A stretch of 64,000 nt of DNA, taken from assembly GCF_900580865.1 (NCBI RefSeq), contig NZ_UTBZ01000095.1, forward strand, positions 1-64,000. The letters run 5' to 3'. How positions within the stretch are numbered: position 1 is the first letter of the stretch; every line of letters starts with the position of its first letter. Below, one piece after another: positions 44,658 through 52,145 of the stretch. The notes beneath the pieces were generated by a model. The model was not told the origin of the DNA, did not search any database, and worked only from the letters and a program-made list of their open reading frames with translations. This stretch comes from Pseudomonas viridiflava. Lineage in GTDB: Bacteria; Pseudomonadota; Gammaproteobacteria; Pseudomonadales; Pseudomonadaceae. The translations under genes were made by a program, and so were the position numbers.

Positions 44658-45047
44658 TTAGACGCCGTAGCGGCCGCCGACATGGATGTTGCGTTTGAGC
44701 CAGTTGCCGATTGCCCTCAGGCGTCCGATGGGCTTCGCAGGCCCGGAATGACGCTGAAGAATCAACGACACCAAGGTAGCCTGATCGGCTTTCGGATGGG
44801 CATCGATCAATTCGGCAACCCAGGCACAATCAGCCTTGTGCAGATGCTCACGCCACTCTCCCGGCCAGGCATCCAGCTCATCCAGCGCCAACCATCGCGC
44901 ACCGCCATGCTCCATATGCCCGCCGGACATCGACTGCTCGAAACAGAAAGGCGTGTCTGGCTTTGCAGGGTCAATGTGAAACAGGTAGATGTCGTGAAAT
45001 GGATGTTGTGAGGGGAGCGCGTTGTTGCGGCTGCCGATTTCGATCAT
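44658..45047 (-). CDS. Hypothetical protein (129 aa)
   Basis: Start at MIEIGSRNNALPSQHPFHDI; no known family recognised. It is soluble, with Trp-rich segments (GGARWLALDELDAWPGEWRE) and a basic C-terminus (LKRNIHVGGRYGV). It lies 16 bp ahead of the HD hydrolase in the same direction, likely one operon. No signal peptide. Confidence 0.75.
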   Translation of the reverse strand: MIEIGSRNNALPSQHPFHDIYLFHIDPAKPDTPFCFEQSMSGGHMEHGGARWLALDELDAWPGEWREHLHKADCAWVAELIDAHPKADQATLVSLILQRHSGPAKPIGRLRAIGNWLKRNIHVGGRYGV

Positions 45048-45212
45048 GGGCAATATTCCACTCCTTGGGCGCTGATGTTTCCGATTGTTTCGCAGTGTAC
45101 GCGACAGGAGCAAATCAAAAACCCGATGGAACCTCCCTCCTCCACGCCGGCTCGAAACTTTAAAGCGCCAACATCTTCGATCAGACATGGCGCCCCTGAA
45201 GAGGAAACCCCG

Positions 45213-45644
45213 ATGAACATTCGCTTCCTGCTTCTGCTCGCCAGCTTCGCTATCATCCCCACCTGCGTCATGGCCGAAGGCTGCGACGTACAGACCCAAT
45301 CCTCAAGCGCCTCAGTGCCTTCGGTCGAAAGCCACAGTTGTTATGAATACGAAGGCATGCCGGTCAACTCAATCGACTGGTCGTGCAGCAACGAAAGCAA
45401 AGACATGCTGAGCAGCACGAAAACCAAGGTTGAACATTGCGCCGATCATTACCAGGCCACGTGTATCGCCACGATAACCCAGGAATCCCTCGCTAACCCG
45501 CACTCAACCAGCAAAGACAAAAACGCCAAAGCACTGAACATCCCCGACAACGCGCAAGTGACCACGTATTACTACGACGTGGAGCATTTGGCCCAGGCGC
45601 GGATTGATTGTGAGAATGGTGGCGGGCATTGGAAAACGAAGTAA
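45213..45644 (+). CDS. Hypothetical exported protein (143 aa)
   Basis: Start at MNIRFLLLLASFAIIP with AAGAGG ahead. It has a signal peptide ending near CVMAEG, then a mature part with seven cysteines (GCDVQTQ, HSCYEYE, WSCSNES, EHCADHYQATC, DCENGGG), which suggests disulfides and a periplasmic or outer location. No family recognised. It is divergent from the gene at 44658. Confidence 0.82.
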   Translation: MNIRFLLLLASFAIIPTCVMAEGCDVQTQSSSASVPSVESHSCYEYEGMPVNSIDWSCSNESKDMLSSTKTKVEHCADHYQATCIATITQESLANPHSTSKDKNAKALNIPDNAQVTTYYYDVEHLAQARIDCENGGGHWKTK

Positions 45645-45676
45645 ACGACTGATATCCACGCTTGCGACAGACAAAG

Positions 45677-45707
45677 AAAAGCCCGGCTCAAAAGAACCGG
45701 GCTTTTT
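45677..45707. terminator. Bidirectional terminator
   Basis: AAAAGCCCGG / CCGGGCTTTTT between convergent small-protein genes. Confidence 0.92.
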
Positions 45708-45722
45708 AGTGCGCAATATCCG

Positions 45723-46007
45723 TTAACCACCGCCGTTACCACCACTGCTACTACCGGACGGTTGACCCGCAGGGCTGGGCTTGGAGGCAGAAGGCACCGG
45801 CCCATTGTCGGTCTTGCCACCATCACCACCCTTAGGCAGCGAATCGGCATCCGGGTCGGCATTGGTGGCTGGAGACGCCGGCTCACGCGTCTGGCTGTTG
45901 CCGTCGTTCGCCGTCGGGGTCGACGTTTCGCCGGCCGCGATCGCGTACAGCGAACTGCCGGACAGCAAGGCCGCGAGGGTTAACACCGCGATTTTATGGT
46001 TCAGCAT
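45723..46007 (-). CDS. Hypothetical exported low-complexity protein (94 aa)
   Basis: A signal peptide (MLNHKIAVLTLAALLSGSSL ... AIAAGE) is followed by a disordered mature part rich in Gly, Ser, Pro, Asp and Asn, with a glycine-rich end (GSSSGGNGGG). No cysteines in the mature part and no family recognised. GGAAGAGCC upstream gives a fair ribosome binding site. Confidence 0.72.
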   Translation of the reverse strand: MLNHKIAVLTLAALLSGSSLYAIAAGETSTPTANDGNSQTREPASPATNADPDADSLPKGGDGGKTDNGPVPSASKPSPAGQPSGSSSGGNGGG

Positions 46008-46100
46008 GGTGGCTCTTCCTTTGCTGGGTGAGTTACAGCATTGGAAGAGTGGCTGGCACGAAGGTGCGGTGTATTGGATGAATGGTCATGGTTTAAGCGA

Positions 46101-46134
46101 AAAAAAACCGACGCCTGTTCAGGCATCGGTTTTC
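46101..46134 (-). terminator. Terminator of the six-repeat gene
   Basis: Leftward reading: AAAACCGATGCCTG-AA-CAGGCGTCGG then eight T, just past the stop at 46159. Confidence 0.88.
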
Positions 46135-46158
46135 CCTATCGGTGACAGGAACCGGATG

Positions 46159-46572
46159 TCAGCGCTTCATCGCTTCACACTGGCTGCGCAGATCCCCATC
46201 GCCGATGCTCGAACAGCTACTGCCCTGCTTCGCTTCACAGAAGGCGCGCTGGTCACGATCCTGGATACTTGCGCACGAACCGCCTTTCTCCGCTTCGCAG
46301 GCCAGACGCAAATCGTAATTGTCGATGGAGTAACAACTACTGCCTTTCCTGGCGTCGCAATAGGCGCGCTGGTTACGATCCTGGATACTTGCGCACGAAC
46401 CGCCTTTCTCCGCTTCGCAGGCTGTGCGTAAGTCGTAATTGCCGATGGAATAACAGCTGCTGCCTTCCTGCGTGGCTTGGCAATAGTTGCGTTTGTCAGG
46501 ATCACTGATGCTCGCACAACTGGCATAAACGTAACTGCTGAACATCAACAAAATCGCAATAATCAATTTCAT
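46159..46572 (-). CDS. Exported cysteine-repeat protein, six repeats
   Basis: 137 residues. A signal peptide (MKLIIAILLMFSSYVYA) is followed by six repeats of about 20 residues, each SC-x11-C (for example SCYSIGNYDLRTACEAEKGG). Odd and even repeats differ (DRxQRAYC against NYDLRxAC), so the true unit may be a 40-residue pair. The mature protein has 12 evenly spaced cysteines, suggesting a disulfide-bonded rod or solenoid outside the cytoplasm. A paralogue lies at 47118. No family recognised. AAGGAA precedes the ATG. Confidence 0.82.
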   Translation of the reverse strand: MKLIIAILLMFSSYVYASCASISDPDKRNYCQATQEGSSCYSIGNYDLRTACEAEKGGSCASIQDRNQRAYCDARKGSSCYSIDNYDLRLACEAEKGGSCASIQDRDQRAFCEAKQGSSCSSIGDGDLRSQCEAMKR

Positions 46573-46588
46573 CTCATAGTTCCTTGAG

Positions 46589-46610
46589 TTGCCGGGAAAC
46601 AGACTGGCAA
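46589..46610 (-). promoter_or_regulatory. Shared palindrome, copy 1 (six-repeat gene)
   Basis: TTGCCGGGAAACAGACTGGCAA, inverted arms TTGCC-G/CTGGCAA, directly before the ribosome binding site of the gene at 46572. It is near-identical to 47434-47455. Confidence 0.6.
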
Positions 46611-46702
46611 TGTTTGATCAGTTCACTGAGCGTTTCGCTTCACCATCAGTCATCCAAAAGTGACATCCCCCGTGGAGGAACCTGTCACCTTTAAATCGGC
46701 AC

Positions 46703-47038
46703 TCATTCTTTGGGCGTACTGACCAAGCAGGCAGAGAAATATTTGTTCTGGAACTCAGTGGTCGCGGCCGTCTGCTGCTCTGCGGTTTCGCGCCGAGGCT
46801 CTTCATACGCATCTTGAATGAGCCTTTGATACATCTTGGTGATCAACTTATTCTCATTTTTTTCCGAAATGTCCCAAAGCGTCGCCATGGGAGCGCCATC
46901 CTGACGAGCCTGCATCACGACCATCGCGGCGTTTTCAAGGATCTTGCAGCCTTTCAGATATTCGGTTTTTGAGATGGCTTGTGCGGAAAAGCTGCAAGTA
47001 AGTAATGCAGCACAGACAAAGAGTCGATTACGTAACAC
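46703..47038 (-). CDS. Hypothetical exported protein (111 aa)
   Basis: The GTG at 47038 is preferred because AAGGA lies eight bases ahead; an ATG 39 bases upstream is in frame. A signal peptide (VLRNRLFVCAALLTCSFSAQ A) precedes a mature helical part with two cysteines (YLKGCKILENAAMVV; FSACLVS). No family recognised. It sits between the two cysteine-repeat paralogues in the same direction. Confidence 0.72.
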   Translation of the reverse strand: MLRNRLFVCAALLTCSFSAQAISKTEYLKGCKILENAAMVVMQARQDGAPMATLWDISEKNENKLITKMYQRLIQDAYEEPRRETAEQQTAATTEFQNKYFSACLVSTPKE

Positions 47039-47117
47039 AGTGGTCTTCCTTGGAAAAATGGCCCGGGACTCTATCATTGATATCGTAATGCCATCAATTC
47101 AAACTGATCTGCAAGGT

Positions 47118-47420
47118 TCAACGTTTCAGGGCTTCGCAGCGGGTGCGCAGGTCATGGTTGTCGATATTCCCGCAACTGCTGCCGCTCTTCTTCGCGTTGC
47201 AGTAGGCGCGCTGATCATGGTCATCGATGTTGCCGCAGGAGCTGCCACCCAACTCGGCGTTGCACGAGGCGCGCAAATCGTGATTATCGATATTGCCGCA
47301 ACTGCTGCCGCTCTCCCTCGCATTGCAATAGGCCCGCTGATCGTGGTCGTCGATGTTCCCGCAACTGGCGAACGTGTAACTGCTGAACATCAACAACATG
47401 GCGAGTAATAGTCTCATCAC
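47118..47420 (-). CDS. Exported cysteine-repeat protein, four repeats
   Basis: 100 residues. A signal peptide (MMRLLLAMLLMFSSYTFA) close to that of the paralogue at 46159 is followed by four repeats of 21 residues of the form SCGNIDxHDxRxxCNA-x5-GS, alternating DHDQRAYC and NHDLRxxC. Eight cysteines in the mature part, spaced C-x11-C. The DNA repeats are well conserved, so copy number could change by slippage or recombination. Function unknown. Confidence 0.82.
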   Translation of the reverse strand: MMRLLLAMLLMFSSYTFASCGNIDDHDQRAYCNARESGSSCGNIDNHDLRASCNAELGGSSCGNIDDHDQRAYCNAKKSGSSCGNIDNHDLRTRCEALKR

Positions 47421-47433
47421 ACACTTCCTTGGG

Positions 47434-47455
47434 TTGCCAGGAAACAGCCTGGCAC
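47434..47455 (-). promoter_or_regulatory. Shared palindrome, copy 2 (four-repeat gene)
   Basis: TTGCCAGGAAACAGCCTGGCAC, stem TGCCAGG / CCTGGCA, placed just before the AAGGAAG ribosome binding site of the gene starting at 47420. Confidence 0.62.
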
Positions 47456-47583
47456 TGGTTGATCCTGTTCAATGAGCGTCGCGACACGCCATCAAATTGA
47501 CATCGTTTTTTAGGAAAGTTCAAATTGAGGTGTGTACGGATTTGAGTTCTGAAAAAGGCGCAGGAAAACGCGCCGTGTGGTGA

Positions 47584-47682
47584 GGGGATTCGTCCGTCGA
47601 GAGCATCGCCAGGATCCTGGTGCAGGATGTGAGTGATGTGTTTCGGATGATTGAGCAGCGGGGGTTTGAGCCCGCCTCTTAA
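47584..47682 (+). pseudogene. Possible 3' remnant of a small gene
   Basis: An open frame with protein-like content and no start codon (reads ESIARILVQDVSDVFRMIEQ, then RGFEPAS and stop TAA). Upstream the frame is closed by TGA at 47581. It may be the end of a lost gene. No family identified. Confidence 0.3.
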
Positions 47683-47769
47683 AAAGAACAGGTAAGGAAA
47701 GCGCGGGCATTCCTACTCCACGCATTAGCGAAGTGATGCAGGCAAACCTAAAAAGAAATAATCCGCACT

Positions 47770-47803
47770 GGTGACAGATCACTTTATAAATAGATCTGTC
47801 ACC
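47770..47803. repeat. Perfect 11-bp inverted repeat, AT-rich centre
   Basis: GGTGACAGATC (47770-47780), ACTTTATAAATA, GATCTGTCACC (47793-47803), then TTTTCGTTTTTT. It could be a rightward terminator, an operator or the end of a small mobile element. Confidence 0.6.
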
Positions 47804-47894
47804 TTTTCGTTTTTTCCTGGAAAAAACTGATTCTTCGGAAACGGCATGATTAAAAAATCTTGCATAGCCGTCTTCTATTCTAAATGACACCTGA

Positions 47895-47920
47895 TGAGGG
47901 CAGCCTTATGGCTGCCCTCA
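47895..47920. terminator. Hairpin downstream of the PauR-like gene
   Basis: Perfect TGAGGGCAGCC / GGCTGCCCTCA with TTAT loop. It lies five bases past the stop, with a poor T tract. Confidence 0.6.
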
Positions 47921-47924
47921 TTAA

Positions 47925-48473
47925 TTAGAAATTCGCTGGCGTATTCGCACTAATAATCTCCGCCTCATCCGCCCCGATATTCCGAAACTTATGCGGAAGC
48001 GTCGTCGGAAAGTAATACCCATCGCCGGCATTCAATACACTCACCGACCCATCCACGGTCAACTCCACCGTGCCTCGAGTCACCAACCCGCACTCCTCGC
48101 CCTCAGCATGCACAATCGGCTCTTCCCCCGAACTCGCACCCGGCGCGTATTGCTCGCGCAACAAGCGCATCTGGCGGCTGGGCACCGAGGCGCCGATCAG
48201 CAGCAGGCGCAGGCCGTGGCGGCCGAGGTCGGGTTGTTCGTTGGCGCGGAAGACGTATTGGTGTTCACGCGGGGGTTGGTCGAAGGTGAAGAAGTCGGCC
48301 AGGGACATCGGTATGCCTTCGAGCAGCTTTTTCAGTGAGCTGACGGAGGGGCTGACGCGATTCTGTTCGATCAGGGAGATGGTGGCATTGGTCACGCCGC
48401 TACGCCGGGCCAGCTCGCGCTGGGAGAGTTTGTAGCTTTCGCGTACTAGTTTGAGTCGAGAACCCGTATCCAT
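47925..48473 (-). CDS. XRE-cupin regulator (PuuR/PauR-like)
   Basis: 182 residues; start at MDTGSRLKLVRESYKLSQRE. An N-terminal XRE helix-turn-helix (SGVTNATISLIEQNRVSPSV) and a C-terminal cupin barrel (IVHAEGEECGLVTRGTVEL; AGDGYYFPTTLPHKFRN) give the layout of PuuR/PauR, repressors of gamma-glutamylated putrescine breakdown. It is followed in the neighbourhood by the FAD oxidase, aldehyde dehydrogenase, ligase and hydrolase genes of that pathway, which are its probable targets. Confidence 0.88.
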   Translation of the reverse strand: MDTGSRLKLVRESYKLSQRELARRSGVTNATISLIEQNRVSPSVSSLKKLLEGIPMSLADFFTFDQPPREHQYVFRANEQPDLGRHGLRLLLIGASVPSRQMRLLREQYAPGASSGEEPIVHAEGEECGLVTRGTVELTVDGSVSVLNAGDGYYFPTTLPHKFRNIGADEAEIISANTPANF

Positions 48474-48540
48474 GACTGCCTTATGTGAGAAGTACTTAGG
48501 CTCTGCGCGAAAACTGCCTGCGCGACGATCATGCTGCGTT

Positions 48541-48598
48541 AAAAACAGGCTCGGAATGCTCATGTAGGGCCCTACACTCCGCTTCCTCGCCTGTTTTT
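48541..48598. repeat. 58-bp imperfect palindrome upstream of the PauR-like gene
   Basis: Arms AAAAACAGGC / GCCTGTTTTT at the ends and a perfect 14-bp centre TGTAGGGCCCTACA; 21 of 29 positions pair. It is not one of the three REP families seen elsewhere. From 48599 to 48800 nothing recognised. Confidence 0.65.
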
Positions 48599-48802
48599 GC
48601 CTTGCCTGATCGCCGCTCGGCGGTTCTCGCGCAGACCCACGGGTAATGGGGGTGGGTGGCGGGTGCCGCGCGAGGGGCGCGGATCACGTTGCTCCCGTGT
48701 CCCGGAACCGTGAAAGGCGGCTATTAAATCACGTTTGCCGGTGTTGCTCAGCAGGTTCGATGGACGGTGGGGTAAAAGTCCTTCTTGCCTTGGTAATACG
48801 GA

Positions 48803-48964
48803 CCTGTAGGAGTGAGCCTGCTCGCGATTGGGTGTCACATTCACCATTATTTTTGACTGGATGACCGCCTTCGCGAGCAAGCTCGCTCCCACAGGGTTTG
48901 TGGTGTTTCTGTGGGAGGGATAGTGGCTGGGCTGGCCTCTTCGCGAGCAGGCTCGCTCCCACAG
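48803..48964. repeat. REPIN plus extra partial REPIN, GTGGGAGCGAGC family
   Basis: Inverted pair 48803-48895, then a degenerate left arm and standard right arm at 48909-48964. Confidence 0.88.
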
Positions 48965-49011
48965 TTGGACATCTGGGTGTCAGTGACATCGGTGGTGTTG
49001 CTACAGACATT

Positions 49012-49043
49012 AAAAAACCGGCGGGGTCTTGGGCCGCCGCCGG
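49012..49043 (-). terminator. Terminator of the aldehyde dehydrogenase-oxidase operon
   Basis: Leftward: CCGGCGG ... CCGCCGG then TTTTTTA, ten bases past the stop at 49053. Confidence 0.85.
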
Positions 49044-49052
49044 GGAGGTAAC

Positions 49053-50336
49053 CTAGATGCCGAAACGGTCGCGCAGTGAGTAGTAGACGGCGCCGAGGGC
49101 GGTGAGTGGCGCGGAGAAGGTGCGGCCGCCGAGCATTGGCATGTGCGGCAGCGATGCGAAGGCGTCGAAGCGTTCGGCGTCGCCGCGGATCATTTCCGAG
49201 ATCAGCTTGCCGGCCAGGTGCGAGCAGGTGACGCCGTGGCCGCTGTAGCCTTGCATGTAGTAGGCGTTCTTTTCGATGCGGCCAAATTGCGGCATGCGTG
49301 ACATGGTCAGCAGGAAGTTGCCGGTCCAGCGGTAGTCGATTTTCACGTCTTTGAGCTGCGGGAAGGTCTTGAGGATCTTCGGGCGGATCAGTTGTTCGAT
49401 GTCGTCCGGTTCACGCGCGCCGTAGACCACGCCGCCGCCGTAGAGCAAACGGTTATCGGCAGTCAGACGGTAGTAATCCAGCAGGTAGTTGCAGTCTTCG
49501 ACGCAGTAATTGTTGGTGATCAGGCCGCGCGCTTGCTTTTCGGTCAACGGTTCGGTGACGACGATCTGCGAGCCGCACGGCATGCTTTTCGCGGTCACGC
49601 GGTTGTCGAGGCCTTGCGGCAAGTAGGCGTTGCCGGCGATCAACAGGTACTTGGCGCGCACCTGGCCTTTGGCGGTGCGCACGACGTTAGGCTCGCCATA
49701 TTTGATTTCCACGGCCGCCGATTGCTCGTAGATTTTGCCGCCCAAACGCGTGATCGCCGCTGCTTCACCCAGCGCCAGGTTAAGCGGATGCACGTGGCCA
49801 CCCTGCATGTCCAAGAGGCCACCGACGTAAGCATCGGAACCGACTTCGCGACGGATATCCGCTGCGTCGAGCATCTTCAGATTACGGTTGCCATAACGCT
49901 CCCAGCCGCGCTTTTGCTCGGCCAGGCCGTTGAGTTGTTTCTTGTTCATCGCTGCGAAGATACCGCCTGGGCGGTAGTCGCATTTGATGTCGTATTCCTT
50001 GATGCGCGAACGGATGATGTCGGCGCCTTCGAAGATCATGCTGCCGAGGATTTCTGCGGTCTTGTCGCCGTAGCGCTCTTCGATCACGTCGACGTCGCGG
50101 CTGTAGGAGTTGACCAGTTGACCGCCATTGCGACCGCTGGCGCCGTAGCCGACTTTCGCCGCTTCCAGCACCGTCACTTTGTAGCCGGCTTCAGTCAGGA
50201 ATAGCGCCGAAGACAGGCCGGTGTAGCCGGCGCCGATGATGCAGACGTCGCACTCGACCGACTCTTCCAGAACCGGAAAGTCGATGACTTCGTTGCGAGT
50301 GGCGGCGTAGTAGCTGTTTACGTGTTGCTGTTTCAT
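49053..50336 (-). CDS. Gamma-glutamylputrescine oxidase-like flavoprotein
   Basis: 427 residues; start at MKQQHVNSYYAATRNE with GGAG ahead. DAO-type FAD protein: CDVCIIGAGYTGLSSALFL, GYGASGRNGGQLVNSYS, GGHVHPLNLALGEAAA, LLDYYRLTADNRLLYGGGVV, GYSGHGVTCSHLAGKLI. It matches PuuB/PauB in length and landmarks. It oxidises gamma-glutamyl polyamines to aldehydes with H2O2 release. It lies 49 bp after the aldehyde dehydrogenase gene that would take the product. Paralogue at 38575. Confidence 0.9.
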   Translation of the reverse strand: MKQQHVNSYYAATRNEVIDFPVLEESVECDVCIIGAGYTGLSSALFLTEAGYKVTVLEAAKVGYGASGRNGGQLVNSYSRDVDVIEERYGDKTAEILGSMIFEGADIIRSRIKEYDIKCDYRPGGIFAAMNKKQLNGLAEQKRGWERYGNRNLKMLDAADIRREVGSDAYVGGLLDMQGGHVHPLNLALGEAAAITRLGGKIYEQSAAVEIKYGEPNVVRTAKGQVRAKYLLIAGNAYLPQGLDNRVTAKSMPCGSQIVVTEPLTEKQARGLITNNYCVEDCNYLLDYYRLTADNRLLYGGGVVYGAREPDDIEQLIRPKILKTFPQLKDVKIDYRWTGNFLLTMSRMPQFGRIEKNAYYMQGYSGHGVTCSHLAGKLISEMIRGDAERFDAFASLPHMPMLGGRTFSAPLTALGAVYYSLRDRFGI

Positions 50337-50385
50337 ACGTTTCTCCGAGGGCCGCCAATAAACGGCGACCACCGCTGTAATAGAG

Positions 50386-51876
50386 TCAGAGCTTGATCCA
50401 GGTCGCTTTCAGCTCGGTGTACTTGTCGAACGCGTGCAGCGATTTATCGCGGCCGTTGCCCGACTGTTTGAAACCACCGAACGGTGCGGTCATGTCGCCG
50501 CCGTCGTACTGGTTGACCCACACGCTGCCGGCGCGCAGGCCTCGGGCGAAGGTGTGCGCCTTGCTGAGGTTGCTGGTCCACACGCCGGCGGCGAGACCGA
50601 AGATGCTGTCGTTAGCGATCTGCAGAGCTTCTTCGGCGGTGTCGAAGGTGATCAGCGACAGCACCGGGCCAAAGATTTCTTCCCGGGCGATGGTCATTGC
50701 GTTGGTCACGCCGTCGAACAGCGCCGGTTGCACATAGAGGCCACCGGTTTCTTCGAGGGTGCGTTGACCGCCGGCGATCAGCTCGGCGCCCTGCTCGCGA
50801 CCGATGCTGATGTAGCGCAGTACGTTGTCGAGTTGACGCTGATCGACCACGGCACCGACGGTGGTTGCCGAATCCAGTGAGTGACCGGGTTTCCACGCTT
50901 GCAGCGCTTCCACCAGCAGCGGAATGAACTGCTCGCGGATCGAACGCTCGACCAGCAAGCGCGAACCCGCAGTGCAGACTTCGCCCTGGTTGAAGGCAAT
51001 GGCGCCGGCCGCTGCTTGTGCTGCCGCGCGCAAATCCGGTGCGTCGGCAAACACCACGTTCGGGCTCTTGCCCCCTGCTTCGAGCCAGACGCGTTTCATG
51101 TTGCTTTGGCCGGCATAAATCATCAGTTGCTTGGCGATCGCCGTGGAGCCAGTGAAGGCCAGCACGTCGACGTCCATGTGCAACGCCAACGCCTTGCCGA
51201 CGGTGTGGCCGAAGCCTGGCAGAACGTTGAACACGCCTTTCGGAATGCCGGCATCCAGCGCAAGTTGCGCGATGCGGATCGCCGTCAGTGGCGATTTTTC
51301 CGAAGGCTTGAGAATGAACGAGTTGCCCGCTGCCAGCGCTGGCGCGAACTTCCAGCTGGCCATGATCAGCGGGAAGTTCCACGGCACGATGGCCGCGACC
51401 ACGCCCGACGGCTCGCGAGTGACGAGGCCGAGTTGGTCGTGCGGTGTGGCGGCGACTTCGTCGTAGATCTTGTCGATGGCTTCGGCGCTCCAGCGGATCG
51501 CGTTGGCGGTCGCCGGGATGTCGATGCTCATCGAATCGCTGATCGGTTTACCCATGTCGAGGGTTTCCAGCAGCGCCAGTTCTTCCTGGTGCTGCAGGAT
51601 CAGATCGGCGAAGCGAATCAGGATGCGCTTGCGCTCGGCCGGGGCTTTTTTCGCCCACACGCCGGATTCGAAAGACTGGCGCGCGACCTCAACGGCGAGG
51701 TTGGCGTCGGCTTCATCGGTGCTGGCCACGGAGGCTAGGAAACGGCCGTCGACGGGACTCAGGCATTCAAAGGTGTCGCCACTGATGGCCGGGCGGTATT
51801 CACCGTTGATGAATGCGCGGGCTTCGATGGTCAGGGACTGGAAGCGTTGTTCCCAGTCGTTGCGGGTCGTTGTCAT
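50386..51876 (-). CDS. NAD(P)-dependent aldehyde dehydrogenase (PuuC/KauB-like)
   Basis: 496 residues, full family length. Motifs: VVAAIVPWNFPLIMASWKFA, FTGSTAIAKQLM, LEAGGKSPNVVF (general-base Glu), NQGEVCTAGSRLLVE (catalytic Cys), EEIFGPVLSLITF, GGFKQSGNGRDKSLHAFDKY. It oxidises gamma-glutamyl-aminoaldehydes or related aminoaldehydes to acids. It is the first gene of the leftward aldehyde dehydrogenase-oxidase operon. Confidence 0.93.
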   Translation of the reverse strand: MTTTRNDWEQRFQSLTIEARAFINGEYRPAISGDTFECLSPVDGRFLASVASTDEADANLAVEVARQSFESGVWAKKAPAERKRILIRFADLILQHQEELALLETLDMGKPISDSMSIDIPATANAIRWSAEAIDKIYDEVAATPHDQLGLVTREPSGVVAAIVPWNFPLIMASWKFAPALAAGNSFILKPSEKSPLTAIRIAQLALDAGIPKGVFNVLPGFGHTVGKALALHMDVDVLAFTGSTAIAKQLMIYAGQSNMKRVWLEAGGKSPNVVFADAPDLRAAAQAAAGAIAFNQGEVCTAGSRLLVERSIREQFIPLLVEALQAWKPGHSLDSATTVGAVVDQRQLDNVLRYISIGREQGAELIAGGQRTLEETGGLYVQPALFDGVTNAMTIAREEIFGPVLSLITFDTAEEALQIANDSIFGLAAGVWTSNLSKAHTFARGLRAGSVWVNQYDGGDMTAPFGGFKQSGNGRDKSLHAFDKYTELKATWIKL

Positions 51877-51940
51877 TGTTGTGGCTCGACAAGGGGGGAT
51901 TGGGGGTGTCCGGGGTGTTGTGTCTGGTTTGAGATGGCTG

Positions 51941-52117
51941 CCCTCACCCTAGCCCTCTCCCAGGGGTAGAGGGGACCGATCGGGGGACGCTCGAAATCTC
52001 CGCCGACCTGAAAAATCGATACCGAATCCATAATCGACTGGATCGTTCAGGTCGCCGGATATCTCAAGACAACTCGGTCAGTCCCCTCTCCCTCCGGGAG
52101 AGGGTTAGGGTGAGGGG
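51941..52117. repeat. CCCTCACCC-type inverted element
   Basis: CCCTCACCCTAGCCCTCTCC and its inverse; the centre contains AATCCATAATCGACTGGATC, the same unit as in 35017-35230. Confidence 0.88.
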
Positions 52118-52145
52118 CTCTTCAGCTTTTGAGGGCCTCAGCCAA

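Noticed and set aside
47510..47890. A 126-codon leftward frame in the gap between small-protein genes
   Set aside because: Basic, Ser/His/Pro-rich composition, spans a perfect inverted repeat and has no ribosome binding site.
48572..48892. A 106-codon leftward frame upstream of the FAD oxidase region
   Set aside because: It begins inside a REP and ends inside the 58-bp palindrome; composition is not protein-like.
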